A DNA stretch of 64,000 bases from Prochlorococcus sp. AG-315-I14 (GTDB lineage Bacteria > Cyanobacteriota > Cyanobacteriia > PCC-6307 > Cyanobiaceae), in assembly GCA_003283665.1 (NCBI GenBank), contig QBWF01000002.1, forward strand, positions 1 to 64,000, in the 5' to 3' direction. Positions 28,159 through 36,973 of this stretch are shown here, piece after piece. Position 1 is the first letter of the stretch. The number at the start of each line of letters is the position of its first letter. The notes under the pieces are model-generated. The model was not told where the DNA came from and ran no database searches. It worked only from the letters and a program-made list of their open reading frames with translations. Both the position numbers and the translations under genes were made by a program.

Positions 28159-29555
28159 GAAATCATTCTTTTAGGTTCCAAATCGTTGTCTTTCCAAGGT
28201 CTCATAGTTATCAAGCCAGCTGCTACGAGTAAAGAAGGGATTAATCCCATACACAATCTAATTGTAATAATTGCTGTCGAAGGTTGGTCTATTTCTCCCA
28301 AGATTGTTGAGCAGTTAGTTGAAGATTTATATCCTGCTAAAGATAAAAGTAATCCAAGTACTTGAACGCTTAGACCAATCCCAATTTTCTGAACAAAAAC
28401 CATCCATGCCGTATATATCCCTGCAGGTCTTTCTGGATCTTTATCTATAGCATCAGGCAGTAATGACCATGGAATTAGATAAGCCGTTGATGCTCCAAAT
28501 CCAACTGATAAAATTGTTATCAAAAGAATTATCATTTTTATATTCTCAAAATTATTAATTAACAATATATTCCTCATATCTATTCCTCCTGATAAAGGTG
28601 GTAAAATCATTGCTATTAGACAAGCTGATATCCATATTCTTCCTCCTTTGAAAAGAGCAGATATCCTTCCAAACTTATTTGAAAAGAAACTCCAATACTG
28701 TAAACCTATAAGAGTACTAATTTGAAATGGAATAGGAATCCATTTTGAAATCTCTATTGGTACCATCATTACTTGTTCAAGGTAAATTAATGACACCGTT
28801 TGCATTAATTGCAGCCCACACCAAAGTAGTAAATAAAGCCCTATTATTCTTATAAAAAGACTATTATTTAAAACCCTATTTAATTGTTGTTTAAATGGTT
28901 CGACTTGAGGAATGGGCTTCCTTGCTTTTTTTGCAAATGGAGCAAGTCCCCAGCAAGCAATTAAAGTTGTAAAAGTAGCTATAAATCCTGTAATCCTTCC
29001 CATCGAAATATAACCTTCAACTCCTTTTGATAACAAACCTGCAGCAACGATTAATCCAGTTGTCCCAGCTACTATCGATCCTGTAAATCTAGCTGCATTT
29101 AGTCTTGTTCTGATGGCTGTATCGTCTGTGAGTTCTGTAGACAATGCAGCAAAAGGTAAATTGACAGCTGTATAGGCTGTCATTAGAAGAATTGCAGCAA
29201 AGATGTAATAAGCGGTTTTTGTCTCTATTTCTCCAGGTGGAACCCACCACATTGCCGCAAGGAATAAACCTAGAGGAACTGCCCCTCCAATCATCCAAGG
29301 AAGTCTTGGTCCCCATTTTGTTTGAGTATGGTCACTCATCCATCCAATTAATGGATCATTTAAGGCATCCCAAAGCTTTGAAACCATAAGCAGTGATCCA
29401 GCGATGAAGGCAGGAATGCCTGCTGCACAGGTAAAAAAGAGAAATAGATAAGTCCCAAGCTGTATAGCGGCTAACCCTGTTCCAGCATCTCCCATGCCAT
29501 AGGAGATCATTAGCCTTAGACGGTTTCTTTCGTTAAGCGTTATGGACTTCTTCAA
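28155..29555 (-). CDS. GPH-family (MFS_2) transporter
   Basis: A 466-residue, 12-helix carrier of the glycoside-pentoside-hexuronide/MelB type. Family motifs are YGMGDAGTGLAA near the start, WDALNDPLIGWMSDHTQTKWGPRLPW (about residue 65) and the mid-protein loop. The substrate cannot be read from sequence; sugars with cation symport are usual. The start is a TTG at 29555. It opens the leftward operon with MlaE, DUF3119, DUF3086 and plsY. Confidence 0.85.
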   Translation of the reverse strand: MKKSITLNERNRLRLMISYGMGDAGTGLAAIQLGTYLFLFFTCAAGIPAFIAGSLLMVSKLWDALNDPLIGWMSDHTQTKWGPRLPWMIGGAVPLGLFLAAMWWVPPGEIETKTAYYIFAAILLMTAYTAVNLPFAALSTELTDDTAIRTRLNAARFTGSIVAGTTGLIVAAGLLSKGVEGYISMGRITGFIATFTTLIACWGLAPFAKKARKPIPQVEPFKQQLNRVLNNSLFIRIIGLYLLLWCGLQLMQTVSLIYLEQVMMVPIEISKWIPIPFQISTLIGLQYWSFFSNKFGRISALFKGGRIWISACLIAMILPPLSGGIDMRNILLINNFENIKMIILLITILSVGFGASTAYLIPWSLLPDAIDKDPERPAGIYTAWMVFVQKIGIGLSVQVLGLLLSLAGYKSSTNCSTILGEIDQPSTAIITIRLCMGLIPSLLVAAGLITMRPWKDNDLEPKRMIS

Positions 29556-29646
29556 TCTTTTTGAGATAGGGGGGGGCGCAGGGTAATAATAGATAAAGCT
29601 AAATTAAAGATTTATCCAAACTTAGATAAATCTTACTTTCTTTAGC

Positions 29647-29717
<71 letters not shown>

Positions 29718-29729
29718 TTATTATTTGAC

Positions 29730-31886
29730 TCATAGTCTGACTTTTTTTGAATACTCATTTGCCACCAGCAGAACCAGACTATGGCTTTCTAGTTGAATAG
29801 TGCATTGATTAGGTAAAGTTTTTGTTGAAATTCTTTTTGTCTTAATAGATGAGGTATCGATAAACTTTTTCCATGATGATGTGGGAGAAGGTAATTCAAA
29901 AGTCATTGATTCTTCATAGGCATTACAGCCTATCCAAATAGCTGAGCCTTCATCTTTTTTATTTATGCTATATCCAAGAGTATGAGACCAGCTGCTCCAA
30001 TCAGGCTTGTTAAGTTTTACTCCATGCCATTGGATCCAAAAATCATTTTTTTGCAATTTTGTTTCTGAGCAGGAAGAATCATAAATAAACTTAGGGCTAA
30101 AGAATTCCGGTAATTGTTTTCTAATATTTATTAATTTCCTTATAAATTCTTTTAAATCCTGATCACAATTATCAGTACACCAATTCATCCAGCCAATTTG
30201 GTTATTCTGACACCAAGCGTTGTTATTCCCCCCTTGACTTCGTCCTATTTCATCTCCCATTAAAAGCATAGGTATTCCAGGTGAGAGTAAAAGTGATGAA
30301 AAAAGATTTCTTTGTTGTCTTTTTCTTAAGTTGTTTATTTGTTTATCTGTAGTTGGGCCTTCTATTCCATGATTCCAACTATTATTATGGTTCTCTCCAT
30401 CTCTATTATTTTCTCCATTAGCAAGATTATGCTTTTTATTAAAACTAACTAAATCATTTAAAGTAAATCCATCATGTGATGTTAGAAAATTAATTGTATA
30501 ATTATTAGCAAATATTGAATCTTTATAGAGTGATTGACTGCCACTTAATCTATCTTTTAATGCCCATGTAGTATTTTTTTCTCCTTTCCAAAATCTCCTA
30601 ACATCGTCTCTAAAATGACCATTCCAGGTCCTAAATCTTTGGGCAGGGAAGTCTCCAAGTTTGTAAAGTCCGCCACAATCCCATGGCTCACTAATTAATT
30701 TAAGTTCACTTAGTATCGGATCAGCTTCAATCTCTTCAAAGAGTGGTGGAGATTCAAGAGGAGTTAGATTTTCTCCTCTACTTAAAGCAATACCTAAATC
30801 AAAACGAAATCCATCAACTCCAAGTTCTATTGCCCAACATTGTAATGATTCGAGTATTAATTTTCTAGCTAAAGGACGATTCGCAGCGATACTATTTCCA
30901 CATCCAGTTACATCTTGATAATTTCCATTTTCATCCTGATGGTAGTAGGTTTTCCCTAAACCTTTCCAGCTAATTACTGGTCCATTTTTATTGCCTTCAG
31001 TGGTGTGATTATAGACAACATCTATTATAACTTCTAAATCATTATCATGACAAATCTCTATCAATTTTCTGAACTGATTACGAGCTTCTAATGGATCTTC
31101 TCCTGTGACAAAATCTTGATGCGGGGTAAACCAATTAATAGGGCTATACCCCCAATAGTTTTCGACACCTTTTGGGGAATCAAATATATCAAAGGCAAAG
31201 ACTGGAAGAAGTTCAATAGTTGTTATTCCAAGGCTCTTTAAATATGGAATCTTCTCGGTTAATCCTATAAATGTCCCTTTTTTATTACCACTAACATTAG
31301 AATTTGGATTCTTAGTAAACCCTCCAACATGTAATTCATAAATAATTGTTTGATTCCATTTATGCTTGGGTCTTGGATGAGATTTGAAGTCAAAATAATC
31401 TCTTTTAGTAACTACTCCTTTAAGATGATGTCTATAGCCATTCTTTAATTTTTTATCTTGATCTCTTGTGTATTTATTCCATCCACTAATGGCTCTAGAA
31501 CAAGGATCTAAAATAAGATCATTATCTAAATTGTTTTTATGACCCTCAAAAATTTTATACCCATATAAAACCCCTTCGTGAAGTCCTTCTATCTCCACAT
31601 GCCAGTAATCTCCAGACCTGTTCTTTTCACTTAAAGATACTATTTGATTGGGATGATCTTCATGTTCACTTTCAAAAATAAGTAAGTCTATATTTGATGC
31701 ATATGGTGCAGCTATAGAAAAATTGACTCCATCCTGAGTTAAAGAGCTGCCGATAGGCCAAGGCGAACCAGTTTTAACTTTGGCCGTCCTGTCCTTCAAA
31801 TTAGTAAAATGGAAGATTTCAACCAACCTAGGCGGTTGTTTTTTTTTTACAATGATCTTTGCGATGAAATGGTCTTCTGAAGACAC
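29730..31886 (-). CDS. glgX: Glycogen debranching enzyme (isoamylase/GlgX type)
   Basis: GH13 alpha-1,6-glucosidase that removes branches from glycogen, the carbon store used at night. An N-terminal CBM48-like part (GSPWPIGSSLTQDGVNFSIAAPYAS) precedes the catalytic barrel. GH13 motifs: DVVYNHT, GVDGFRFDLG (nucleophile Asp), the ISEPWD segment (acid Glu) and FLTSHD. At 718 residues it is complete. The GTG start at 31886 is the first available after an in-frame stop; about 38 residues precede the conserved part, so the start is not certain. Confidence 0.92.
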   Translation of the reverse strand: MSSEDHFIAKIIVKKKQPPRLVEIFHFTNLKDRTAKVKTGSPWPIGSSLTQDGVNFSIAAPYASNIDLLIFESEHEDHPNQIVSLSEKNRSGDYWHVEIEGLHEGVLYGYKIFEGHKNNLDNDLILDPCSRAISGWNKYTRDQDKKLKNGYRHHLKGVVTKRDYFDFKSHPRPKHKWNQTIIYELHVGGFTKNPNSNVSGNKKGTFIGLTEKIPYLKSLGITTIELLPVFAFDIFDSPKGVENYWGYSPINWFTPHQDFVTGEDPLEARNQFRKLIEICHDNDLEVIIDVVYNHTTEGNKNGPVISWKGLGKTYYHQDENGNYQDVTGCGNSIAANRPLARKLILESLQCWAIELGVDGFRFDLGIALSRGENLTPLESPPLFEEIEADPILSELKLISEPWDCGGLYKLGDFPAQRFRTWNGHFRDDVRRFWKGEKNTTWALKDRLSGSQSLYKDSIFANNYTINFLTSHDGFTLNDLVSFNKKHNLANGENNRDGENHNNSWNHGIEGPTTDKQINNLRKRQQRNLFSSLLLSPGIPMLLMGDEIGRSQGGNNNAWCQNNQIGWMNWCTDNCDQDLKEFIRKLINIRKQLPEFFSPKFIYDSSCSETKLQKNDFWIQWHGVKLNKPDWSSWSHTLGYSINKKDEGSAIWIGCNAYEESMTFELPSPTSSWKKFIDTSSIKTKRISTKTLPNQCTIQLESHSLVLLVANEYSKKVRL

Positions 31887-32399
31887 ATTTTCTTTAAAGA
31901 GACTTTAGATGAGGATTTCTCGTCTCCTCCTAGTTAAAGTTGAAATAGGCCTTGATTAATGCTATTTGAGTAAGGTCTGAGCGGACTTTTTGCTGGAACT
32001 TATCCTTGCATTGTGCTGTTCTGCGCACGTTTGTTAAATTCCTTTGATTTTTACTTAATTATCTTCTTTTACCTTTAATAGGATTTTTTTTTGCTCTAGT
32101 CATCATAAGAGTTTAGATTAAAATATAAATTTGTTCATTCCAGAGGCCTTCCCCCTATTGACTTCTTATTGGAAAGAAAAGTCACTTCTATTTTAAAAAA
32201 GCTTTAACTCGCTAATGATTAATAGGGGCCTAAATCGACAAAATAACGCCTACTCTTTGGTAAAAAGCTCTCTGCCACAGGCTCTTTAGGTTGCCGTTAA
32301 GTCATTTGCTCCATACCATTAGCAGGATTGAGGTTTCTGGAAACTAATTCCATATTGGTTTTGGTTCCTAACACTCTCTGCTACATACAACAGTTTCCA
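31887..32399. other. Long gene-free gap before HU
   Basis: A 513-base stretch between the divergent glgX-type and HU genes, unusually long for this compact genome. No credible coding frame is present in it: the frame that runs into HU from 32328 lies in front of the conserved HU start. A locally GC-richer part at about 31965-32030, with small hairpin-forming words, could be an untranslated leader or a small RNA. The part before 32400 is probably the HU promoter and leader. Confidence 0.45.
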
Positions 32400-32675
32400 A
32401 TGAACAAAGCAGATCTAGTTAACTTGGTTGCAGCTCGTACCGAACTAACCAAGACAGATGTATCTCTGGTTGTCGATGCCGCCATAGACACAATTATTGA
32501 CTCTGTAGTGGAGGGCAAAAAAGTCTCCATTTTGGGTTTTGGTTCTTTTGAACCTCGCGATCGTTCTGCACGTCAAGGACTGAACCCCAAGACTGGAGAA
32601 AAGATCGCCATTCCGGCTAAACGTGTTCCAGCTTTTACAGCAGGAAAGTTATTTAAGGACCGTGTTCAGGGATAA
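32400..32675 (+). CDS. hup: DNA-binding protein HU
   Basis: Histone-like dimer that bends and compacts DNA. The ATG at 32400 gives the family start MNKADLVNLVAART, and GFGSFEPRDRSARQGLNPKTG is the DNA-binding arm region. Length 91 is exact for HU. A longer frame from 32328 adds 24 residues that are not conserved, so I rejected it. A terminator follows at 32723. Confidence 0.96.
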   Translation: MNKADLVNLVAARTELTKTDVSLVVDAAIDTIIDSVVEGKKVSILGFGSFEPRDRSARQGLNPKTGEKIAIPAKRVPAFTAGKLFKDRVQG

Positions 32676-32722
32676 GTTTTTGATTTGCTACTGCTAAAGT
32701 ATGCATTCAAATCTGTTTACAT

Positions 32723-32753
32723 AAGGGCTCTCGTTTTGATGAGTCCTTTTTTT
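32723..32753 (+). terminator. Intrinsic terminator after HU
   Basis: Arms AAGGGCTC (32723-32730) and GAGTCCTT (32741-32748) pair with one G-T wobble around a 10-base loop, and a run of T reaches 32753. It lies about 50 bases after the hup stop. Confidence 0.75.
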
Positions 32754-32806
32754 GTATACATTTAATATATTAGATTCAATTTAAAACTATAAAAGCGCTT
32801 TAAGTA

Positions 32807-33148
32807 ATGAGAATGTCTGTATTGGTAAAGTATTTGCTAAAGAGGAAAAGGCTCTTTTATATTTTAACTATTTATTTTTCTTTCTTTTCGTCTGGACTTG
32901 TCTCTGCAGGTTTAAAACAACATAAGGAGATTAATCTTCTAGTAGATAGATGCTTCCTTGATTCAAGTAAGTGTAAAGAGGCAGTGGTAATAATAAATTC
33001 TTACCAAGTAGAAGCTGCAAGTAATAAAGATTTCCCATGTCAGACTAGCCTTCTAGGATTAGAAGCAAACCTATTAATGGCTATGAATAATAATTTAAAA
33101 AGAAAGAAGGCATATAATATTGTTAAGGCTGTAAAGAAATATTGTTAG
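32807..33148 (+). CDS. Small exported protein, unknown
   Basis: A 113-residue protein with a basic N-terminus and a hydrophobic signal segment (about residues 15-33, ending SGLVSAG). The mature part has four Cys, one pair near CFLDSSKC and another in FPC and the terminal KKYC, which suggests disulfides outside the cytoplasm. The middle and end are helical and Lys-rich. No domain recognised. The ATG at 32813 is another possible start. It begins a stretch of small genes that runs to 35.6 kb. Confidence 0.6.
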   Translation: MRMSVLVKYLLKRKRLFYILTIYFSFFSSGLVSAGLKQHKEINLLVDRCFLDSSKCKEAVVIINSYQVEAASNKDFPCQTSLLGLEANLLMAMNNNLKRKKAYNIVKAVKKYC

Positions 33149-33301
33149 TTAAGGCTTTTATAAATTGAATAACCTTAGTTCTATCTTTTAATAGGTTTTA
33201 TATGACTCTAATGTGAAATTCTGGGACAATATTCCTTTTCATCCGACTTATAAACGTATTCTTAATACATAATAAATGAAGAATGCCTTCTAACGAGAAA
33301 A

Positions 33302-33574
33302 ATGGGATCAAAATCTTCTAATTCCAATAACTCAAAGGATAAATCAAAGAAAACTGAGAAGAATCAGGAAAAACAAAGAAAGTTCTCAACTCAAGTTGAT
33401 CCAGATGTCGTTGTAAATCTACCTGGCGGATTAAAATACAAACTACCTGGTAAACGTCAAAGAGTCTTTATAGGTTCTATTGTGGTTGGCTTGAACGTTT
33501 TGCTGGTTATTAGTGTAATACTTTATTTTTATAGTCCAGCATTTCAAGATTTTATTTATAACGTTGGCCGGTAA
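33302..33574 (+). CDS. Small basic single-helix membrane protein, unknown
   Basis: A 90-residue protein: residues 1-30 are Ser/Asn/Lys-rich and probably disordered; residues 31-52 read VDPDVVVNLPGGLKYKLPGKRQ; one membrane helix follows (about residues 54-78). The N-terminus would be cytoplasmic by the positive-inside rule. The compact middle looks conserved, but I cannot assign a family. Confidence 0.65.
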   Translation: MGSKSSNSNNSKDKSKKTEKNQEKQRKFSTQVDPDVVVNLPGGLKYKLPGKRQRVFIGSIVVGLNVLLVISVILYFYSPAFQDFIYNVGR

Positions 33575-33859
33575 AGTTGGTCGAGTTTAATGTCTATTGA
33601 AAATCAATATTTGAAAATTAATTTTAGATACTTTCGAAAGATCAGGTCATTTAAAATATCATATCTACTAGAAATGAGCGATTTTTATAATATTGAATTA
33701 ATTAATTTTTGTTAGGTTGATCTATCATGTTCATTATCATTTTGGAACTATCCTTTAAGTTATTATCAAATGATTGACTATTAGCTAAAACTAGATTGAA
33801 TGTTATCGCTTATTTAGCTATTATTTAAATATAATCAATTTGATAAGCTTTCTCCATTT
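33575..33859. other. Gene-free AT-rich spacer
   Basis: About 285 bases with no frame longer than a dozen or so codons, no clear terminator and no RNA gene. It separates two small unknown genes on the same strand. Confidence 0.45.
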
Positions 33860-34099
33860 ATGAAAATAACTATTATTATTTTTTCTTTATTTTTAATTTT
33901 TTTAGGGTCGATATATTTTTATTATGGATATAAATCAGCTTTTGAGGCTGATCAGCAATGTCATTATGATATGCGCCTTCAATCTATTGAAATAGATGGA
34001 TTGGGTTGTGATCATGACATGGAAACCAATCAATGGTTATTATTTCAGGTTGGAGTTAACGATCAACCATCAAAAGTTCTTAAACGTTATCGATATTAA
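33860..34099 (+). CDS. Small membrane-anchored protein, unknown
   Basis: A 79-residue protein with one N-terminal membrane helix (about residues 3-24) and a short outer part with two Cys (QQCHYD, GLGCDHD). No domain recognised. It ends 4 bases inside the end of the convergent two-helix gene at 34096. Its size, position and ordinary base use support a real gene, but a function cannot be given. Confidence 0.55.
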   Translation: MKITIIIFSLFLIFLGSIYFYYGYKSAFEADQQCHYDMRLQSIEIDGLGCDHDMETNQWLLFQVGVNDQPSKVLKRYRY

Positions 34100-34311
34100 T
34101 TGATAAATCTTTTATTAATATTAGGAAATAAAATCACAGCCAAAATAATTGCAATGGCTGCAGTAATAGAGAATGTTGATAATTGCCCTAGCGAGCCTCG
34201 ACTATAAATAACCGATTGAAGTAGATAAAAATCAATTAGAGAACCTATAGTACCCCAAATGACTACCCATAAAGATACATAGGAAATACCAATAATTGTT
34301 GTTTTACTCAT
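34096..34311 (-). CDS. Small two-helix membrane protein, unknown
   Basis: Starting at the ATG at 34311 the protein has 71 residues (MSKTTIIGISY) and two hydrophobic helices (about 5-30 and 42-63). A longer frame from 34344 adds 11 residues without clear support. It is read after the Hlip gene on the same strand; about 60 bases separate them, so they may share a transcript. Function unknown. Confidence 0.6.
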   Translation of the reverse strand: MSKTTIIGISYVSLWVVIWGTIGSLIDFYLLQSVIYSRGSLGQLSTFSITAAIAIILAVILFPNINKRFIN

Positions 34312-34368
34312 AGTCAGAACAGATGAAAAAGTTTCTCTATGCATTAATATAACAATTAATTTTTATTG

Positions 34369-34608
34369 TTAGTTTATTCCAAAAATACTTTTCGTTGCTG
34401 CTTCACCTCCAAATGCAAGCTCAGTAATGATTAGCATTATGAATCCAATCATTGCAACTCTCGCATTGACTAATTCTGCATTTTCATTAAAACCAAAGAC
34501 TTCTTTGACTTCTTCACCTCTGTTATTAAGCCACTTAGGGTCAGCACTTGAGGTAGTATTGTCTATAATTGCTTGAGATTCTTCAGTTGATGAGATTGAT
34601 TCAGACAT
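34369..34608 (-). CDS. High-light-inducible (Hlip) protein
   Basis: A 79-residue thylakoid protein with one membrane helix and the chlorophyll-binding motif ELVNARVAMIGF, a variant of ExxNxRxAMxGF. Hlips protect the photosystems and chlorophyll synthesis during light and nutrient stress. A longer frame from 34650 has no ribosome-binding site, whereas the ATG at 34608 is preceded by AAGGA at a good distance, so I chose it. The N-terminal half is acidic and probably disordered. Confidence 0.88.
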   Translation of the reverse strand: MSESISSTEESQAIIDNTTSSADPKWLNNRGEEVKEVFGFNENAELVNARVAMIGFIMLIITELAFGGEAATKSIFGIN

Positions 34609-34972
34609 ATTTGTTTCCTTATTCTTATAGTTAGAATTCTTGTCGGACATTCGAAAATGAAAGAGCTTTCCTAACTATAAACTATTTTTTAAACTATAGT
34701 GAATATTTCATTTTTGTGGAATTGTTAATTCTTCAATTCATTTGGAATTTCTAGTTTCCTTTAAACAACATTTCTTGCCTATTAAATAACAAAGCAATTA
34801 TTAGGAATAATTTTTATTTTATAGATATAAATATGTCTACTATCCTACTCTTTTCAATAAGTCTATAATAGTACGTCTTTCTACCTCTGTTATTAAGTTT
34901 TGTTTTTCTATTGAATTTAAAACTGTTATCTAAGTAGCATTATTCTTGATAAATTTTAATTACTATGAACTT
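34609..34972. other. AT-rich divergent spacer
   Basis: About 360 bases in front of the Hlip gene and of a possible tiny gene at 34973. It is very AT-rich. I see no RNA gene or coding frame of note; it probably holds the Hlip promoter, which would be the stress-responsive element. Confidence 0.4.
34616..34620 (-). promoter_or_regulatory. Ribosome-binding site that fixes the Hlip start
   Basis: AAGGA on the minus strand, seven bases before the ATG at 34608. It supports the shorter protein over the one starting at 34650. Confidence 0.6.
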
Positions 34973-35077
34973 ATGAATATTGGAAATCCAGAGAAGCTTG
35001 GTTCTTATTTGATTTGTTTAGGCCAAATCCAGAGACTGATTCAAGAGAATGCATCTATTATGAATAAGGTTGATTGA
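34973..35077 (+). CDS. Possible 34-residue small protein
   Basis: An ATG-started frame of 34 codons (starts MNIGNPEKLGSYLICLGQIQ, amphipathic helix likely) that ends five bases before the ATG of the NdhF-like gene at 35083. Its composition is protein-like rather than random AT-rich DNA, and the spacing would allow coupled translation. There is no homologue that I can name and no clear ribosome-binding site, so this is tentative. Confidence 0.35.
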   Translation: MNIGNPEKLGSYLICLGQIQRLIQENASIMNKVD

Positions 35078-35082
35078 TAACT

Positions 35083-35556
35083 ATGCTCTTAAATCTTTCC
35101 TGGCTAATACCAGGCATCCCATTGCTTCTATCGCTTTTTATCACAATTCTACTAGTCAGTTTTAGTAGAACTATGAATAGGCTAACTAAGCCTGTATCTC
35201 TGTTATTTATTGTTAGTATAATTTCTTCAACTTTGTTTAGTTTTATTTTATTTGAAAAACATATTTCTGGAACTTTATCCCCTCTTTTGGAATTAGCATT
35301 CTTGAAGAATGACTTCAAACTATATATAGATAGTTCATCCTTGTTAGTCGCTACAGCACTTGGTTCAACTTCTCTAATAGCAATGTTGATTTCATATATT
35401 TCATTAGAAAGAAGAACTGGTTATGTAAGATACTTTATTTCTCTAGGTCTTCTTTCTGGCTTAGCCTTTATATTTATTTTTAGCGGAAGTGTTTTTCATG
35501 ATTTAGTTGACCCTATATTGCTATCTTTTGAGAGGATTGGTTTGCACATATTATAA
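35083..35556 (+). CDS. Short NdhF/NuoL N-terminal-like membrane protein
   Basis: A 157-residue protein with four hydrophobic helices. Along its full length it follows the order of conserved positions in the N-terminus of cyanobacterial NdhF: WLIPGIPLL, VSFSRTMNRL, a Gly then DF-L segment, SSLLVATALGS, and GYVRYF. It stops where NdhF would begin its proton-channel helices, so it cannot be a complete antiporter-like subunit. Either it is a degraded gene or a short NDH-related protein with its own role. ATG at 35083 is used; a TTG at 35074 is possible. Confidence 0.6.
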   Translation: MLLNLSWLIPGIPLLLSLFITILLVSFSRTMNRLTKPVSLLFIVSIISSTLFSFILFEKHISGTLSPLLELAFLKNDFKLYIDSSSLLVATALGSTSLIAMLISYISLERRTGYVRYFISLGLLSGLAFIFIFSGSVFHDLVDPILLSFERIGLHIL

Positions 35557-35689
35557 TATATTTTCAACTTTGAGATTTATTGTGTCTAATTTGGGTTGCT
35601 TTTTATAAAGCTAAGATTTACTCTTTGTTGTCATAATATCTAAATTGTAATAATCTAAATAAGATTTAAAAAGGATAAAAAGTTTTATT

Positions 35690-36904
35690 TTGCTTGAAAA
35701 TACATCTTCAGATCTACCTGAGAATATTGCACTTGTACATGAATGGTTCTCGCCTAGATCTTTTGGTGGTGCTGAAAATGTTGTTAAAGCTATAGATGAG
35801 ATGTTAACTGTCGTAGCTCATAAGCCTGATTTATTTGCATTAGTTGATGGTCAAAGTTCGTTAGAAGGGAGTTGGTTATTTAATAGACCAGTGGAAACAA
35901 GCTTTATTCAGAAATTACCATTCGGGATTTCACATGTTCAGCAATATTTACCCCTTTTACCTTTCGCTATTGAGCAAATCGATTTAGAAGATTATCCATT
36001 AGTAATTAGCAGTAGTCATCTTGTCGCCAAGGGAGTATTAACTTCCCCAGATCAGATGCATATTAGTTATGTACATACCCCTGTGAGATATGCCTGGGAC
36101 CAGATGAATATTTATATGAAAAGATCTGTCTTAAAGAAAATTGGCTTAGAACCATTTGTCAGATGGCAGCTACATTCTTTGAGGCAATGGGATCAATTGA
36201 GTAGCTTAAGAGTGGATTATTTACTTGCTAACTCTAGTTTTACGGCCAAGAGAATTTCAAAATATTGGAGAAGGACTTCACAAGTTCTTCATCCACCAGT
36301 ATCGGTAGAGCGTTTTTCATGGGATAAGCCAAGGGATGATTTTTATCTTTGTATTTGCCGACTAGTTCCTAACAAAAGAGTTGACTTGGTTATAAGAGCT
36401 TTTAATCAACTTAAATTGCCATTAATTGTCGTTGGAGATGGAGTTGAAAAAAGATTCTTGGAAAAAATAGCAGGTCCAACAATCAATATTATGGGATATC
36501 AAAGTATGGAAAAGGTTACAGATCTAATGGAACGATGTAGAGCCTTTGTTTATGCAGGTGTTGAGGATTTTGGTATAGCACCTGTTGAGGCTATGGCTGC
36601 AGGAGCACCTGTAATTGCTTTAGCTAAAGGAGGTATTATGGATACTGTTAAATGTTTTCATATTGATCCTGATCATGCAACAGGAATTTTGTTTGATGAG
36701 CAAACAGTGAAGTCTTTGGTTGATTCAATTCAGTTTTTTAGTGATAAAAAATTGTGGAGGGATATGAACTCTGAACTTATTAGAAATTGGGCTAACTCTT
36801 TCTCTCTAGATGCTTTCAATACTGGATTAGAAAAAGCTTTAAATAGAGCATGGAGTGCATTCAAACATTCTTGTGACATTGATACTACTGACCTTAAGAC
36901 TTGA
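35690..36904 (+). CDS. GT4-family glycosyltransferase
   Basis: A 404-residue GT-B glycosyltransferase. Near the start ALVHEWFSPRSFGGAENV is typical of GT4; the C-terminal domain holds CRLVPNKRVDLVIRAF, and the nucleotide-sugar site is FGIAPVEAMAAGAPVIAL. The donor and acceptor are unknown. It starts with a TTG and is followed 69 bases later by a sugar-phosphate transferase, so the two may build a surface polysaccharide. Confidence 0.9.
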   Translation: MLENTSSDLPENIALVHEWFSPRSFGGAENVVKAIDEMLTVVAHKPDLFALVDGQSSLEGSWLFNRPVETSFIQKLPFGISHVQQYLPLLPFAIEQIDLEDYPLVISSSHLVAKGVLTSPDQMHISYVHTPVRYAWDQMNIYMKRSVLKKIGLEPFVRWQLHSLRQWDQLSSLRVDYLLANSSFTAKRISKYWRRTSQVLHPPVSVERFSWDKPRDDFYLCICRLVPNKRVDLVIRAFNQLKLPLIVVGDGVEKRFLEKIAGPTINIMGYQSMEKVTDLMERCRAFVYAGVEDFGIAPVEAMAAGAPVIALAKGGIMDTVKCFHIDPDHATGILFDEQTVKSLVDSIQFFSDKKLWRDMNSELIRNWANSFSLDAFNTGLEKALNRAWSAFKHSCDIDTTDLKT

Positions 36905-36973
36905 TTAAAACTTTCCTAATTAAGGTAATCGTATTAAATTTGTAAAAGTCATGAGTCTATAGCTCAATATTTT

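Noticed and set aside
32328..32399. Longer HU protein from 32328
   Set aside because: The extra 24 residues are not part of HU; the ATG at 32400 gives the usual 91-residue protein.
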